Below, piece after piece: positions 1 through 7,311 of a stretch of DNA of 64,000 bases. The stretch spans positions 1 to 64,000 of the forward strand of contig NZ_JAVDQI010000009.1 in assembly GCF_031454185.1 (NCBI RefSeq), written 5' to 3'. Every line of letters starts with the position of its first letter. Positions within the stretch are counted from its first letter, which is position 1. This DNA is from Methanococcoides alaskense. Its GTDB lineage: Archaea; Halobacteriota; Methanosarcinia; Methanosarcinales; Methanosarcinaceae. A model generated the notes under the pieces. The model ran no database searches. It worked only from the letters and a program-made list of their open reading frames with translations, and was not told where the DNA came from. Position numbers and translations under genes: made by a program.

Positions 1-219
1 TGACACTTGCGGTTAGAGAATGGGAATGTCCCGAATGCAATTCGATTCATGATAGAGATATTAACGCCGCTATCAACATTAAGAAATTTGCACTTGATAA
101 ACAGAACTTAATTGGAATTTGAAGCACCTTCGGAATGAGGGGAAGAGCCTGTGGAGTTGCGTTCGATGAAACTAGCTATGAATCAGGAAGCTCCATGCGT
201 AAGCGTGGAGTAGTTCACT
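1..219 (+). mobile_element. Right end of an IS200/IS605-family insertion sequence
   Basis: The TnpB tail runs into about 100 bases of non-coding DNA that ends with a hairpin at 191-210 (CTCCATGC and GCGTGGAG arms) followed by TAGTTCAC. A subterminal hairpin near the right end is the recognition structure of the Y1 transposase TnpA in this family. The outer boundary at about 219 is estimated from the usual arrangement, not from a mapped junction. Confidence 0.75.
3..122 (+). CDS. tnpB: TnpB (IS200/IS605 OrfB) C-terminal fragment
   Basis: This is the last 39 codons of a TnpB-family protein, cut by the left edge of the window. The readable tail has the Cx2C half of the zinc ribbon (WECPEC), then HDRDINAAINI, which is the conserved C-terminal RuvC-III stretch of TnpB/OrfB proteins. 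TnpB is the RNA-guided nuclease carried by IS200/IS605 and IS607 elements. The stop codon is followed at once by the element's non-coding right end, as in complete elements. Whether the rest of the gene is intact, and whether a TnpA is present, lies outside the window. Confidence 0.9.
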   Translation, partial: TLAVREWECPECNSIHDRDINAAINIKKFALDKQNLIGI

Positions 220-236
220 TAATGCCATATTTAGAA
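100..236 (+). ncRNA. Probable omega RNA scaffold plus guide of the TnpB element
   Basis: In IS200/IS605 elements the 3' end of tnpB and the right-end sequence are transcribed as the guide (omega) RNA, and the bases just outside the right end act as guide. By that rule the scaffold would cover the end of tnpB to about 219, with the guide starting near TTAATGCC. Position and layout are inferred from family knowledge; no direct sequence proof of transcription is visible. Confidence 0.35.
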
Positions 237-379
237 ATGACATTTATAATTGGATCCGATACTTAGAACACGGAAGCCTGACGGACCATATCACCGATTA
301 TCCAATAATGATCGATTTGTCCCAAAAACTTATTAAAGGCAAAAGAGTATACAGAGAAGGCATTCCCTATAGATATTAA
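221..379 (+). pseudogene. Gene remnant beside the IS end
   Basis: An open frame without a start begins right after the IS end and gives about 52 residues. It contains the protein-like stretches NWIRYLEHGSLTDHI and KGKRVYREGIPYRY before a TAA stop. It looks like the 3' part of a gene whose 5' part was cut off by the insertion. I do not recognise the family; the phrase YLEHGSLTDHI recalls protein-kinase folds, but that is too short to rely on. It could also be a chance frame. Confidence 0.35.
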
Positions 380-412
380 TTGAATTAATAAAATCCAATC
401 GAGTTGATCATC

Positions 413-1135
413 TTGGCAATAGAAAAAGGAGATATCATTAAAGTATCATACACCGGAAAGTTCGGTGGAGACCAGATCTTTGATACGACCGACGAAGAGC
501 TTGCAAAGACAAACGAGATCCACAACCCACGCGGTATGTACGGTGGAGATGTTGTTATCGTAGGCGCAGGACACACCATTGTAGGTCTTGATGAAGACTT
601 TCCAGGTAAAGAGGTCGGCTACTCAGGCACAGTCATTATTACACCTGAGAAAGGTTTTGGCGAACATGACCCGAAACTTGTGGAGAACCTTTCCCTGACA
701 AAGTTCAAGGACCAGAAGGCATACCCTGGTATGAACGTTGAGCTTGACGACAAAAGAGGTACTGTTGTAAAGGTCATCGGTCGCAGAGTACGCGTCGATT
801 TCAACCACCCTCTCGCAGGAAAGGACATCCACTACGAATACTCCATTGACGAGAAGATCGAAGAGCCTGTCGAGAAAGTAAAAGGTCTCCTTGCACTCTA
901 TACAGGTGTTCCTGACCTAGAGGTTGCTATCGAGGACAACAAAGTATCCATTGAGGTCCCTGCAATGCTTTCATTCAACCAGCGCTGGTTAATGGCAAAG
1001 GGAAGAGTAGCAAGTGAACTTATAGAGTACATTGGTCTCGAAAAAGTAAGCTACATAGAATCATACCCAGTTCAGATGCCGGAACCTGTTGTAGAGACAG
1101 CAACCGAAGAAGAAGTTACAGAAAGTGAAGAATAA
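413..1135 (+). CDS. FKBP-type peptidyl-prolyl cis-trans isomerase (SlyD-like)
   Basis: This is an archaeal long-type FKBP that accelerates prolyl isomerisation during protein folding in the cytoplasm. The sequence opens with IEKGDIIKVSYTGKF, keeps the FKBP core, and has the inserted chaperone (IF) flap typical of SlyD-like proteins, followed by NHPLAGK. The C-terminal 100 residues form the extra archaeal domain and end in an acidic Glu-rich tail. A TTG start at 404 is possible, but TTG at 413 gives the usual N-terminus (MAIEKGD) and has TGAT just upstream. The gene stands alone between the IS remnant and tRNA-Ser. Confidence 0.9.
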   Translation: MAIEKGDIIKVSYTGKFGGDQIFDTTDEELAKTNEIHNPRGMYGGDVVIVGAGHTIVGLDEDFPGKEVGYSGTVIITPEKGFGEHDPKLVENLSLTKFKDQKAYPGMNVELDDKRGTVVKVIGRRVRVDFNHPLAGKDIHYEYSIDEKIEEPVEKVKGLLALYTGVPDLEVAIEDNKVSIEVPAMLSFNQRWLMAKGRVASELIEYIGLEKVSYIESYPVQMPEPVVETATEEEVTESEE

Positions 1136-1224
1136 TCCTCTTCACATCCTTTCTTTAAAACTTTTGTATTCATTTCAAAGCAAAAGCCTTATAGCTGAAA
1201 AGACTATTTAGGAACCATTCATTT

Positions 1225-1310
1225 GCTGAGGTAGCCAAGTGGACTACGGCGCCGGTCTTGAAAACCGGTAGTGCTAACGCGCTGCAAGAGTTCGAATCTC
1301 TTCCTCAGCG
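1225..1310 (+). tRNA. tRNA-Ser (anticodon UGA)
   Basis: The acceptor arms GCTGAGG (1225-1231) and CCTCAGC (1303-1309) pair fully. The D arm is GCC/GGC, the anticodon stem CCGGT/ACCGG carries the loop CTTGAAA (anticodon TGA), there is a long variable arm, and the T arm is AAGAG-TTCGAAT-CTCTT. A long variable arm and discriminator G fit serine. CCA is not encoded directly after the discriminator. The 3' end of this gene is duplicated at 5076-5104. Confidence 0.95.
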
Positions 1311-1324
1311 TCCACACTTCTTTT
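1296..1324 (+). repeat. 29-bp direct repeat, copy 1 (att-like, in tRNA-Ser)
   Basis: This copy covers the last part of the T loop, the 3' acceptor strand of tRNA-Ser and 14 bases of flank. It is identical to 5076-5104. Duplication of a tRNA 3' end is the footprint left by tyrosine-recombinase integration; the intact tRNA marks the attL side. Confidence 0.85.
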
Positions 1325-1434
1325 CGAAGTTGATATTTTACTACGTTTTCTAAAATCATAATTTCTTTTGCTATATCATACTATAGTGTGAATGTCAATC
1401 TTGTGACACATGCAACGATTTTATAGAGCATGAG

Positions 1435-1650
1435 AAAATCATCTGTTTTAATCTTCCAGCATTAAACTACAATCTCAAAACAGAATTTTTATATATATTT
1501 ATAATTCTATTTTATAGTATACCATTCCAAATACCAAATTACGGATTATAATAAAAGGGGTACAACATGAAAGCAATTTATAAAATAATTACACTTCTGA
1601 TATTTTTAGAATCAATGACTGCAATAGATTGCACTGATGTCGCAGCCGAT
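1435..1650 (+). repeat. 216-bp repeat, copy A (promoter and signal peptide of a lipoprotein gene)
   Basis: This copy aligns without gaps to 5750-5965, with about 24 mismatches counted by eye. The repeat holds the AT-rich promoter region, a fully conserved block just before the start (ending AAAAGGGGTACAAC) and the first 28 codons of each lipoprotein gene. Conservation is highest just upstream of the start and over the first dozen codons. Confidence 0.85.
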
Positions 1651-1998
1651 AAACCAACCAAATTGGATTACCACGCAGACACTGCCGTGATTAAATCTCA
1701 ACTAATTTCCGATGGATACAGCGTACATTCTGTAGAATTTGTAAAGAACACTAATGGATATTATGTTCTTTCATTAATGGTCGAAACCAAAGGAAATTAT
1801 GATAAAGAAGTGCTAGATGCATACACCGTGATGTATGACCACGGGGTTGCAGATTATTATCTGGTGGGTATCGCGGATTATGAATTACAATCCGCTTGGT
1901 CATTTTCTTCCACGCGAGAAACTTTGGGCGGGTATTTCTCAGGAACAATAACAGAGGAAGAATACATCAATCGGGTGGATGCACAGCCTATAATGTGA
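1567..1998 (+). CDS. Small secreted lipoprotein-like protein
   Basis: This 143-residue protein has an N-terminal signal peptide (MKAIYKII, then a hydrophobic run) ending at AIDC, where the paralogue at 5882 has the regular lipobox AIGC. The Gly-to-Asp change at the residue before Cys would be expected to weaken lipidation. The mature part holds a YTVMYDHGVADYYLVGIADYE stretch and a short alpha/beta-looking domain that I do not recognise. It lies inside the tRNA-bounded segment and is followed after 35 bases by the gene at 2034. Its promoter and leader are duplicated at 5750. Confidence 0.65.
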   Translation: MKAIYKIITLLIFLESMTAIDCTDVAADKPTKLDYHADTAVIKSQLISDGYSVHSVEFVKNTNGYYVLSLMVETKGNYDKEVLDAYTVMYDHGVADYYLVGIADYELQSAWSFSSTRETLGGYFSGTITEEEYINRVDAQPIM

Positions 1999-2033
1999 GT
2001 ATTATGAATGTATAATCTATAATTGGTGATAAT

Positions 2034-2369
2034 ATGTACACAAAACTCCCGTGCCCAGAATGTGGATCAGAAAATTATCATGATCTTAGTTTTTGGATTA
2101 TTCAAGAAATAAAAGCAGGCAAACCATCTGCCCACGTGGATGAGGTATATGCCGAAGATTCTGTGACTGCTGAACAACTCGCGCAATCAGTCATCCAAGA
2201 ACTCCGCCCCTTCATGGACGATGGCATGACTACCGATGAATTCTGCAAACTACTCAAGAAGTACTTCGGAGTAGCATCACGATATTGTTGTGATCTAATT
2301 CAGAGAATGATGATCGAACTGGACATGTATTGTCCTGATCATGAGCATTTGTATTTTGTGGAAGCTTGA
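2034..2369 (+). CDS. Hypothetical protein with N-terminal CPEC motif
   Basis: This 111-residue protein has a clear ribosome binding site (GGTGAT at 2025-2030, three bases before ATG). It starts with a single zinc-knuckle-like CPECGSENYHD, is mostly helical in character, and ends in CCDLIQRM and MYCPDHEHLYFVEA. The two Cys pairs and His residues could bind a metal. I do not recognise the family. Its last 20 codons recur as isolated fragments at 4359 and 6148, so this is the only complete copy here of a gene duplicated locally. It probably pairs with the lipoprotein gene upstream. Confidence 0.6.
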   Translation: MYTKLPCPECGSENYHDLSFWIIQEIKAGKPSAHVDEVYAEDSVTAEQLAQSVIQELRPFMDDGMTTDEFCKLLKKYFGVASRYCCDLIQRMMIELDMYCPDHEHLYFVEA

Positions 2370-2447
2370 GGTTCAGATATAATTGCAAAAAAAATGAAAA
2401 AAAAGTTGGTGGCTTGGAAAAGAAAAGCCACACGAGAAGTTTAAAGA

Positions 2448-4277
2448 TTATCTCCTTCTGAACAGCATAACCAGGAAAACAGCAAAAATGCTCAGCAAAA
2501 TATCAAAACCTGGAAGTTCTATATCTTCTAGTGTCATCGTGGAACCAGATATCTCTGGAATGACTAGTTCTTCAACTGTCGGGATAACTTCAGATCCATC
2601 GGGCATTCTCATAGGTGTTGCCGAATCCTGTGGGTCCAGTTCAACCTCTGCAGTCTCTCCATCCCTTATGACCTGTTCACCATAATCTTGCAATTGTCCT
2701 GTATTGGTGTTCATGACAAAAAACTCAAAATTACCATCATCAAATCCTGTAATATCAACATCATATTCATCTGTGTTTTGGAGAATGAAATACCACGAAT
2801 ATCCACCTTCTCCATCGGCCATCTTCGTAATGAAAGCATCTGGAATATCAAAGACCATGTTGCTATCATCAACAGCACCAAGTTGACGACCATTGCTGTC
2901 AGTGATTAAAATGTTTACCGGACATTGACCAAAGCCCACTAATGCACCCGCATCCCCAATAAGTTCAACTGATTCGGAAACAAGGTCACCGGCTACAGTC
3001 CATGCAGCGTATTGGTAATCATTTGGGTCTTTGGTACTATTGAATTCATTTCTATATCCTGGAGAGGTGTCACCTGCTATCGGTGAAAAAACATCTTCCC
3101 ATACACTGATAGTCATTGCCTCAGGCTTCTGGTGATACCATGGATCAAAAACCATTCCAGTCCTCTTCCAGTCAGTTCCTTTAGGATATACAACGACCGC
3201 ATGGTGAGCGCTGTATGAACCTTCTATGGGGCCAAAATCATATCCATCCAAAAGGTGGCATTCTCCGGGAGTTGACTGTATTTTACTCAGAAATACCAAT
3301 ACTTGATGTTGATATCCCCCACAGGTGAATTCTCCGTATTTATCATTTGCAATAGAATACAGATTTGTAGCATAGCCCGGATTCATGCTGCTAAAAGGTG
3401 GCCATACATCTCCGGCTTTTAGGTCCCTGTGATATGGGCCTTCAGGAATGCGAAGCTGGTAGAGACGGATAACCTCCTGAAGATCTGCTTTCTTGTCAGA
3501 AGGACATGTTACAACCACTTCAGCCTGGTCTACAATTTTCCCATCCATTCTGGCAAAAACAGTGCAAGTACCGATCTCTTGTGATGTGAAAACACCACTC
3601 TTATCAATTGTTCCTATAATTACATTATCCCTATACTCACTAAGTGATTTGGATTGCCCAACAATCCATTTAACTTCATTGTGATCTATCTCTGAATATA
3701 TGCCATTTCTTTCATTTTTCAGAGTGAAATCGATAGTTTTACCGTATTCGATCTCTTGATAAGTAGGAGTGATAAAAAAGTCATCCGTTTCATCTGCTGT
3801 AGCAACTAAAATAAAAGGAAGATTTGCAGAACCTTTGGATCCTTTACTCGTTACGTGCACGGTGTAAAATGAGCCACAATATTTAAGTTGAGTACAACCC
3901 GAACTAAAAGGCAACGCGAATTCATCAGTAGTTTCATAAGATCTTTTTATAGGAAAGCCCTTTTTGAGGAGCTCCCATTCTTTTATATCCGCTCCTTCAA
4001 CTTCAATTTTAACATCAACTGTATTCTGATGATCCCAAGAGTCTTCAAAGGATATGTTGACATATCCCCCTCGACCTTCAACATAATAGCCGGGGTCGTA
4101 CTCAATTTTCTCCCCATTTTGGAAAGTAATCTTGAAAGTATATTTCCCTTCGGGATCTTGAAGATCAATGGTTGTAGCTGCCGAAGCAGTAGAGGTCATC
4201 GAAGCAATAAATGTTATGGAAAGAATTAGAATTATCAATACCCTACATTTTTTCAAATATGTATAGCTTAAATTCAT
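2448..4277 (-). CDS. Secreted PGF-CTERM surface protein with Ig-like and cysteine-protease/transglutaminase-like domains
   Basis: This is a 609-residue exported protein. The start at 4277 is chosen because GGTGAT lies just upstream, so the longer reading from 4304 is unlikely. The order is: signal peptide (about 1-33); beta-rich N-terminal domain; a bacterial Ig-like segment ending in GTCTVFARMDG and VVVTCP; a domain with Cys (TCGGYQHQV), His (AHHAVVVYP) and Asp (VFDPWYH) in the order of papain/transglutaminase-like enzymes; a further beta domain; and a C-terminus of PGF, a membrane helix and RRR. The tail matches PGF-CTERM signals processed by archaeosortase A and anchored to lipid at the cell surface. 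The catalytic assignment is inferred; the cargo role is unknown. Confidence 0.7.
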   Translation of the reverse strand: MNLSYTYLKKCRVLIILILSITFIASMTSTASAATTIDLQDPEGKYTFKITFQNGEKIEYDPGYYVEGRGGYVNISFEDSWDHQNTVDVKIEVEGADIKEWELLKKGFPIKRSYETTDEFALPFSSGCTQLKYCGSFYTVHVTSKGSKGSANLPFILVATADETDDFFITPTYQEIEYGKTIDFTLKNERNGIYSEIDHNEVKWIVGQSKSLSEYRDNVIIGTIDKSGVFTSQEIGTCTVFARMDGKIVDQAEVVVTCPSDKKADLQEVIRLYQLRIPEGPYHRDLKAGDVWPPFSSMNPGYATNLYSIANDKYGEFTCGGYQHQVLVFLSKIQSTPGECHLLDGYDFGPIEGSYSAHHAVVVYPKGTDWKRTGMVFDPWYHQKPEAMTISVWEDVFSPIAGDTSPGYRNEFNSTKDPNDYQYAAWTVAGDLVSESVELIGDAGALVGFGQCPVNILITDSNGRQLGAVDDSNMVFDIPDAFITKMADGEGGYSWYFILQNTDEYDVDITGFDDGNFEFFVMNTNTGQLQDYGEQVIRDGETAEVELDPQDSATPMRMPDGSEVIPTVEELVIPEISGSTMTLEDIELPGFDILLSIFAVFLVMLFRRR

Positions 4278-4358
4278 ATGATCACCGTTTAAAAAGCTAA
4301 ACAAAAATATAGTTACTAATGCTTATAAATTAATGGTAAAAATATATTTGTTCAACAC

Positions 4359-4421
4359 ATGAAGATCGAGCTTAACATGTATTGTCCTGATCATGAGCAT
4401 CTGTATTTCGTGGAAGCTTGA
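4359..4421 (+). pseudogene. Detached 3' fragment of the 2034-type gene
   Basis: ATG to TGA encodes MKIELNMYCPDHEHLYFVEA, nearly the same as the last 20 residues of the protein at 2034-2369, and the DNA match continues a few bases past the stop. No upstream part of the gene is present. It is a remnant left by duplication and deletion, sitting between the surface-protein start and the winged-helix gene. Confidence 0.7.
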
Positions 4422-4560
4422 GATTCAAATGTTATACATTCAATTAATCATAAACCATACAATATGAAATACAATCAATGTATTATATAGGTGCCAATAA
4501 TATTATATCAGTTATAATACTCTTAAAACCTCAAATACCATAAACGAAAGAGGACTTTAT

Positions 4561-4911
4561 ATGGATGATATAGATTATGAAATCGTAACACTTCTTCAGA
4601 AACTGAATGTATCAAAACCTAGTTCAAAAGCTCTTGCATGTTTATTTCTTACAGGCAAAGCTACTTCCTACGAAGTCGAGAAAATAACTCACCTGAGACA
4701 GCCGGAAGTTAGCATTGCTATGAACTGCCTAAAAGATAGTAATTGGGTTGAGGTCGAAGAAGTAAAAAAGAAACAGGGTAAAGGTAGGCCAATAAAAAAG
4801 TATACCCTTATTGCTCCGGTTAATGAAATCATTGATACCTTTGAGAAACGAATATTGGATGACAATCAGACGATGTTGGATAGTCTTGAGAAACTCAAAC
4901 GCTTTTCTTAA
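4561..4911 (+). CDS. Winged-helix transcriptional regulator
   Basis: This 116-residue protein has the helix-turn-helix and wing typical of the TrmB/MarR/ArsR-like regulators common in methanogens. A recognition-helix region TSYEVEKITHLRQPEVSIAM is followed by a wing ending KGRPIKKYTL and a C-terminal helix likely used for dimerisation. The ATG follows GAGGACTTTAT. It is the only regulator inside the tRNA-bounded segment, so it may control that segment's genes, but no operator was identified. Confidence 0.75.
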   Translation: MDDIDYEIVTLLQKLNVSKPSSKALACLFLTGKATSYEVEKITHLRQPEVSIAMNCLKDSNWVEVEEVKKKQGKGRPIKKYTLIAPVNEIIDTFEKRILDDNQTMLDSLEKLKRFS

Positions 4912-5006
4912 ATTTCTCTTTTATCGCGGGGCTTACTTTTCATAATCTTCTCAACTTCCCTGGCAACTGCAAAGTAAATACCATCCCCAACACAACTATA
5001 TAACAT
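4908..5006 (-). CDS. Possible 32-residue protein
   Basis: A short frame runs against the winged-helix gene and overlaps its stop codon. It reads MLYSCVGDGIYFAVAREV and then a Lys/Arg-rich end. A TATA-like TATAAAAT lies about 13 bases before the ATG, which would fit leaderless expression. It may instead be the tail of a lost gene or chance. No homology can be claimed. Confidence 0.22.
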   Translation of the reverse strand: MLYSCVGDGIYFAVAREVEKIMKSKPRDKREI

Positions 5007-5059
5007 CAAATTAAACATTTTATACACACATAATTTGGGCGAAAAGTACGTTTAAGCGT

Positions 5060-5074
5060 TGTACCACTGGTACA
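5060..5074. repeat. Perfect palindrome next to the second att-like repeat
   Basis: TGTACCA-C-TGGTACA is a perfect 7+1+7 inverted repeat that ends one base before the 29-bp repeat copy 2. It could be a recombinase arm site, an operator or a hairpin. Confidence 0.7.
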
Positions 5075-5075
5075 T

Positions 5076-5104
5076 ATCTCTTCCTCAGCGTCCACACTTC
5101 TTTT
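5076..5104 (+). repeat. 29-bp direct repeat, copy 2 (att-like, tRNA-Ser 3' fragment)
   Basis: This copy is identical to 1296-1324, exactly 3780 bases away. It contains the T-loop end and acceptor 3' strand of tRNA-Ser but no other tRNA part, so it is a fragment and not a second gene. It marks the attR side of a presumed insertion. Confidence 0.85.
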
Positions 5105-5154
5105 AAAATTACATTTTGACCATGCGATTGTTTAGCTTAAATATTCCCTAAACA

Positions 5155-5619
5155 TCAACGTTTTTCTACTGTACCAATTACTTCTTTCCACATTTCAGAT
5201 TTATCCGAAATTTTCATAGCTCTTGCTGGACTTGAAGATGGAACAACTAAAATATTAACATTGGTTGGTACATTACAGTGCTTAATGTATTTTTCTGCCT
5301 TTTTCCCATTGCAAATGATTTTCTTGATAGATGTTAATTGAGAAAAGTCATTGTACTCTTCATTGCGGATACTGCTATCTGAACTTCCAGTTATGTCACA
5401 AGCTTTCAAAGTATCCCACAATCCGATTTGACGATCATGCAAAACTCTAATTCTGTCATCGTAATTTGAATCTTGCAAATCGATGGCAAGTATTTCACCC
5501 ATTAGTTTCCAGAACTGATTTCTAGGATTTCCATAGTACTGATTTGTATCCCGGGAAATTTGTGAAGGAAATGTTCCAACGATTAGTAATGTCGTATTTT
5601 CATCAATTGTAGGATCCAT
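5155..5619 (-). CDS. DNA-deoxyinosine glycosylase (uracil-DNA glycosylase superfamily, family 6)
   Basis: This 154-residue enzyme matches the hypoxanthine-DNA glycosylase branch of the UDG superfamily, which removes deaminated adenine from DNA. Motif 1 is GTFPSQIS followed by YYGNPRNQFW. LWDTLKACDI and the late motif VVPSSSPAR also fit. The start at 5619 is preferred over 5709 because GGAGAG lies eight bases upstream and the protein then begins right at the domain. The gene stands alone just outside the second att-like repeat, facing left. Confidence 0.8.
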   Translation of the reverse strand: MDPTIDENTTLLIVGTFPSQISRDTNQYYGNPRNQFWKLMGEILAIDLQDSNYDDRIRVLHDRQIGLWDTLKACDITGSSDSSIRNEEYNDFSQLTSIKKIICNGKKAEKYIKHCNVPTNVNILVVPSSSPARAMKISDKSEMWKEVIGTVEKR

Positions 5620-5749
5620 TGTAAATACTCTCCTTTTTGTATTATAACATTCAAAGTAAATGATTCTTGGTATTTTGCGTATTGTAATGCAAAATGTTAC
5701 AGAAAGCATTTGTATTTTGTCAGTCTGTGAAGCAGATTATTGAATATTG

Positions 5750-5965
5750 AAAATCATCTGTTTAAATCTTTCATCATTAAACTACAAGTTCAAAACAGAA
5801 TTTTTATATATAGTTAGAATTCTATTTTATAGTACAGCATTCCGTATATCAAATTACGGATTATAATAAAAGGGGTACAACATGAAAGCAATTTATAAAA
5901 TAATTACACTTTTGCTAATATTAGCATCTATGACTGCAATTGGATGCACAGACGTTGCAGCCGAT
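5750..5965 (+). repeat. 216-bp repeat, copy B
   Basis: This is the second copy of the lipoprotein promoter/signal-peptide repeat (see 1435-1650). The ATGAAAGCAATTTATAAAAT start of the reading frame and the 30 bases before it are unchanged between copies. Confidence 0.85.
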
Positions 5966-6094
5966 GCGCCAATAAATGAAGTGTCCAGTGCAGACACTAG
6001 TACAGCTTCGGAAGTTGAATTATCTGACGAGATCGTGCAAGTTCGATCAGTTCAGGATCAACCCATTGCAGTAGCTTGTGACTATTCCCTTTAA
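5882..6094 (+). pseudogene. Truncated paralogue of the 1567 lipoprotein
   Basis: This 70-residue frame begins with the same MKAIYKII signal peptide as the protein at 1567 and keeps a good lipobox (AIGC). The mature part shares only the first few residues (TDVAAD) before diverging and stopping early at TAA. The body domain seen in the 143-residue paralogue is missing. It is probably a decayed copy, although a very short secreted lipoprotein cannot be ruled out. A fragment of the companion gene follows at 6148. Confidence 0.6.
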
Positions 6095-6147
6095 CATGAG
6101 GGACTAGTCGAGTAAAACATATTCCTGAAGAGAACAACGGGGAGTAA

Positions 6148-6207
6148 ATGAAAATTGAATTGGACATGTGTTGTTCCGACAGGCAGCATTTGTATTTTGT
6201 AGAATAA
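6148..6207 (+). pseudogene. Second detached 3' fragment of the 2034-type gene
   Basis: ATG to TAA encodes MKIELDMCCSDRQHLYFVE, a diverged version of the last 20 residues of the 2034 protein. It lies 53 bases after the truncated lipoprotein, so gene order matches the intact pair at 1567 and 2034 with the middle deleted. Confidence 0.6.
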
Positions 6208-6249
6208 TACATCATAAATTATTTATCATATCAATCTTTATTTATTTAT

Positions 6250-7311
6250 ATGACATGGTATGTAGTAGACGCTCTGGACAAGGCATTTGGACGAACTAAA
6301 AAATGCCTTTTTGAGCCCTTTGATTTCTGGAAGTGGATGAAACTTGTCATCATCGTTATGCTTATCGGTGGTGTTGGAAGCAATTTCAATAGTGGTGGAA
6401 ATAATTATTCATCTGATGGTTACAACCTTCCTGAGTCAGGTACAACTGACAGCTTCACCGATGTTTTCACAGGTTTTGTTGATCAGATCCCTACTGACCC
6501 GGGCATGGGATTGATCATTGGGATAATAGTTCTCATATTTGTCCTGATCTTGTTCTTCTCCTACGTTTCCAGTGTCATGGAATTCGTATTTGTTGAATCC
6601 CTCGTAAGCAATGATGTCAGGTTCTGGGAATACTCCCGCAGATACCTGAGGAAAGGTTTGGGACTGTTCGTATTCAGGATATTGACAGGCATTCTTTTGC
6701 TTGCCATCATTGCAATTATAGCCCTTCCCTTTGTGCTACCGTTGATAGGTTCTTCGAGTGAAAATTATGTAGATGTTATGGCGAGTAATATTATTCCCTT
6801 AATATTCCTGTTAATTAGCATACTTCTGGTAACAGCAATAATTGGTGGTATCATCAGTTCATTCATCAACCTGTCAATACCTGTAGCCATTTACACAGAG
6901 TCCGGCATTTTCCGCGCATTTTCCAATGTATTCAGACAGTTCAGGAAAGACTGGAAGCAAATAATCGGCTATTGGTTTGGAAGGATAGTGCTTGGCATTG
7001 CTGTTGGAATTGTAGTGGCCATCGTTTTGTTGATAGTAATTATTGCAGCGGGTCTTTTCATCTTGCTCGTAGACATGCTTCTTTATTTTGCACTTTCAGC
7101 AATTCTACCAGGATCAGATACCATTATCTGGATGATCCTTGCACCAATAATTTTGATCCAGGTGATCATCTTCATATTTTTGCTTGCATTTATTACCCTG
7201 CCTGCAAGTGTCTTCATGAAATATCACATGGTCACATTCCTGCAGCAATGGTATCCTGATGTGGAAATTCCTGTGTTTGACATGCAGCAGATCGATGAGG
7301 AGCTTTATTGA
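6250..7311 (+). CDS. Polytopic membrane protein, family not identified
   Basis: This 353-residue protein starts MTWYVVDALDKAFGRTKKCLFEPFDFWKWMK, where the paired Lys/Arg and FxPFDFWxW recall archaeal DUF7544/DUF4013-type membrane proteins. About six hydrophobic segments follow, with a low-complexity Gly/Asn/Ser extracellular loop near residues 38-60. A conserved-looking amphipathic region (FRAFSNVFRQFRKDWKQIIGYW) precedes the last helices. No catalytic motif is seen. It is a single gene with no close partner, and the ATG follows an AT-rich leader without a clear ribosome binding site. Confidence 0.65.
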   Translation: MTWYVVDALDKAFGRTKKCLFEPFDFWKWMKLVIIVMLIGGVGSNFNSGGNNYSSDGYNLPESGTTDSFTDVFTGFVDQIPTDPGMGLIIGIIVLIFVLILFFSYVSSVMEFVFVESLVSNDVRFWEYSRRYLRKGLGLFVFRILTGILLLAIIAIIALPFVLPLIGSSSENYVDVMASNIIPLIFLLISILLVTAIIGGIISSFINLSIPVAIYTESGIFRAFSNVFRQFRKDWKQIIGYWFGRIVLGIAVGIVVAIVLLIVIIAAGLFILLVDMLLYFALSAILPGSDTIIWMILAPIILIQVIIFIFLLAFITLPASVFMKYHMVTFLQQWYPDVEIPVFDMQQIDEELY

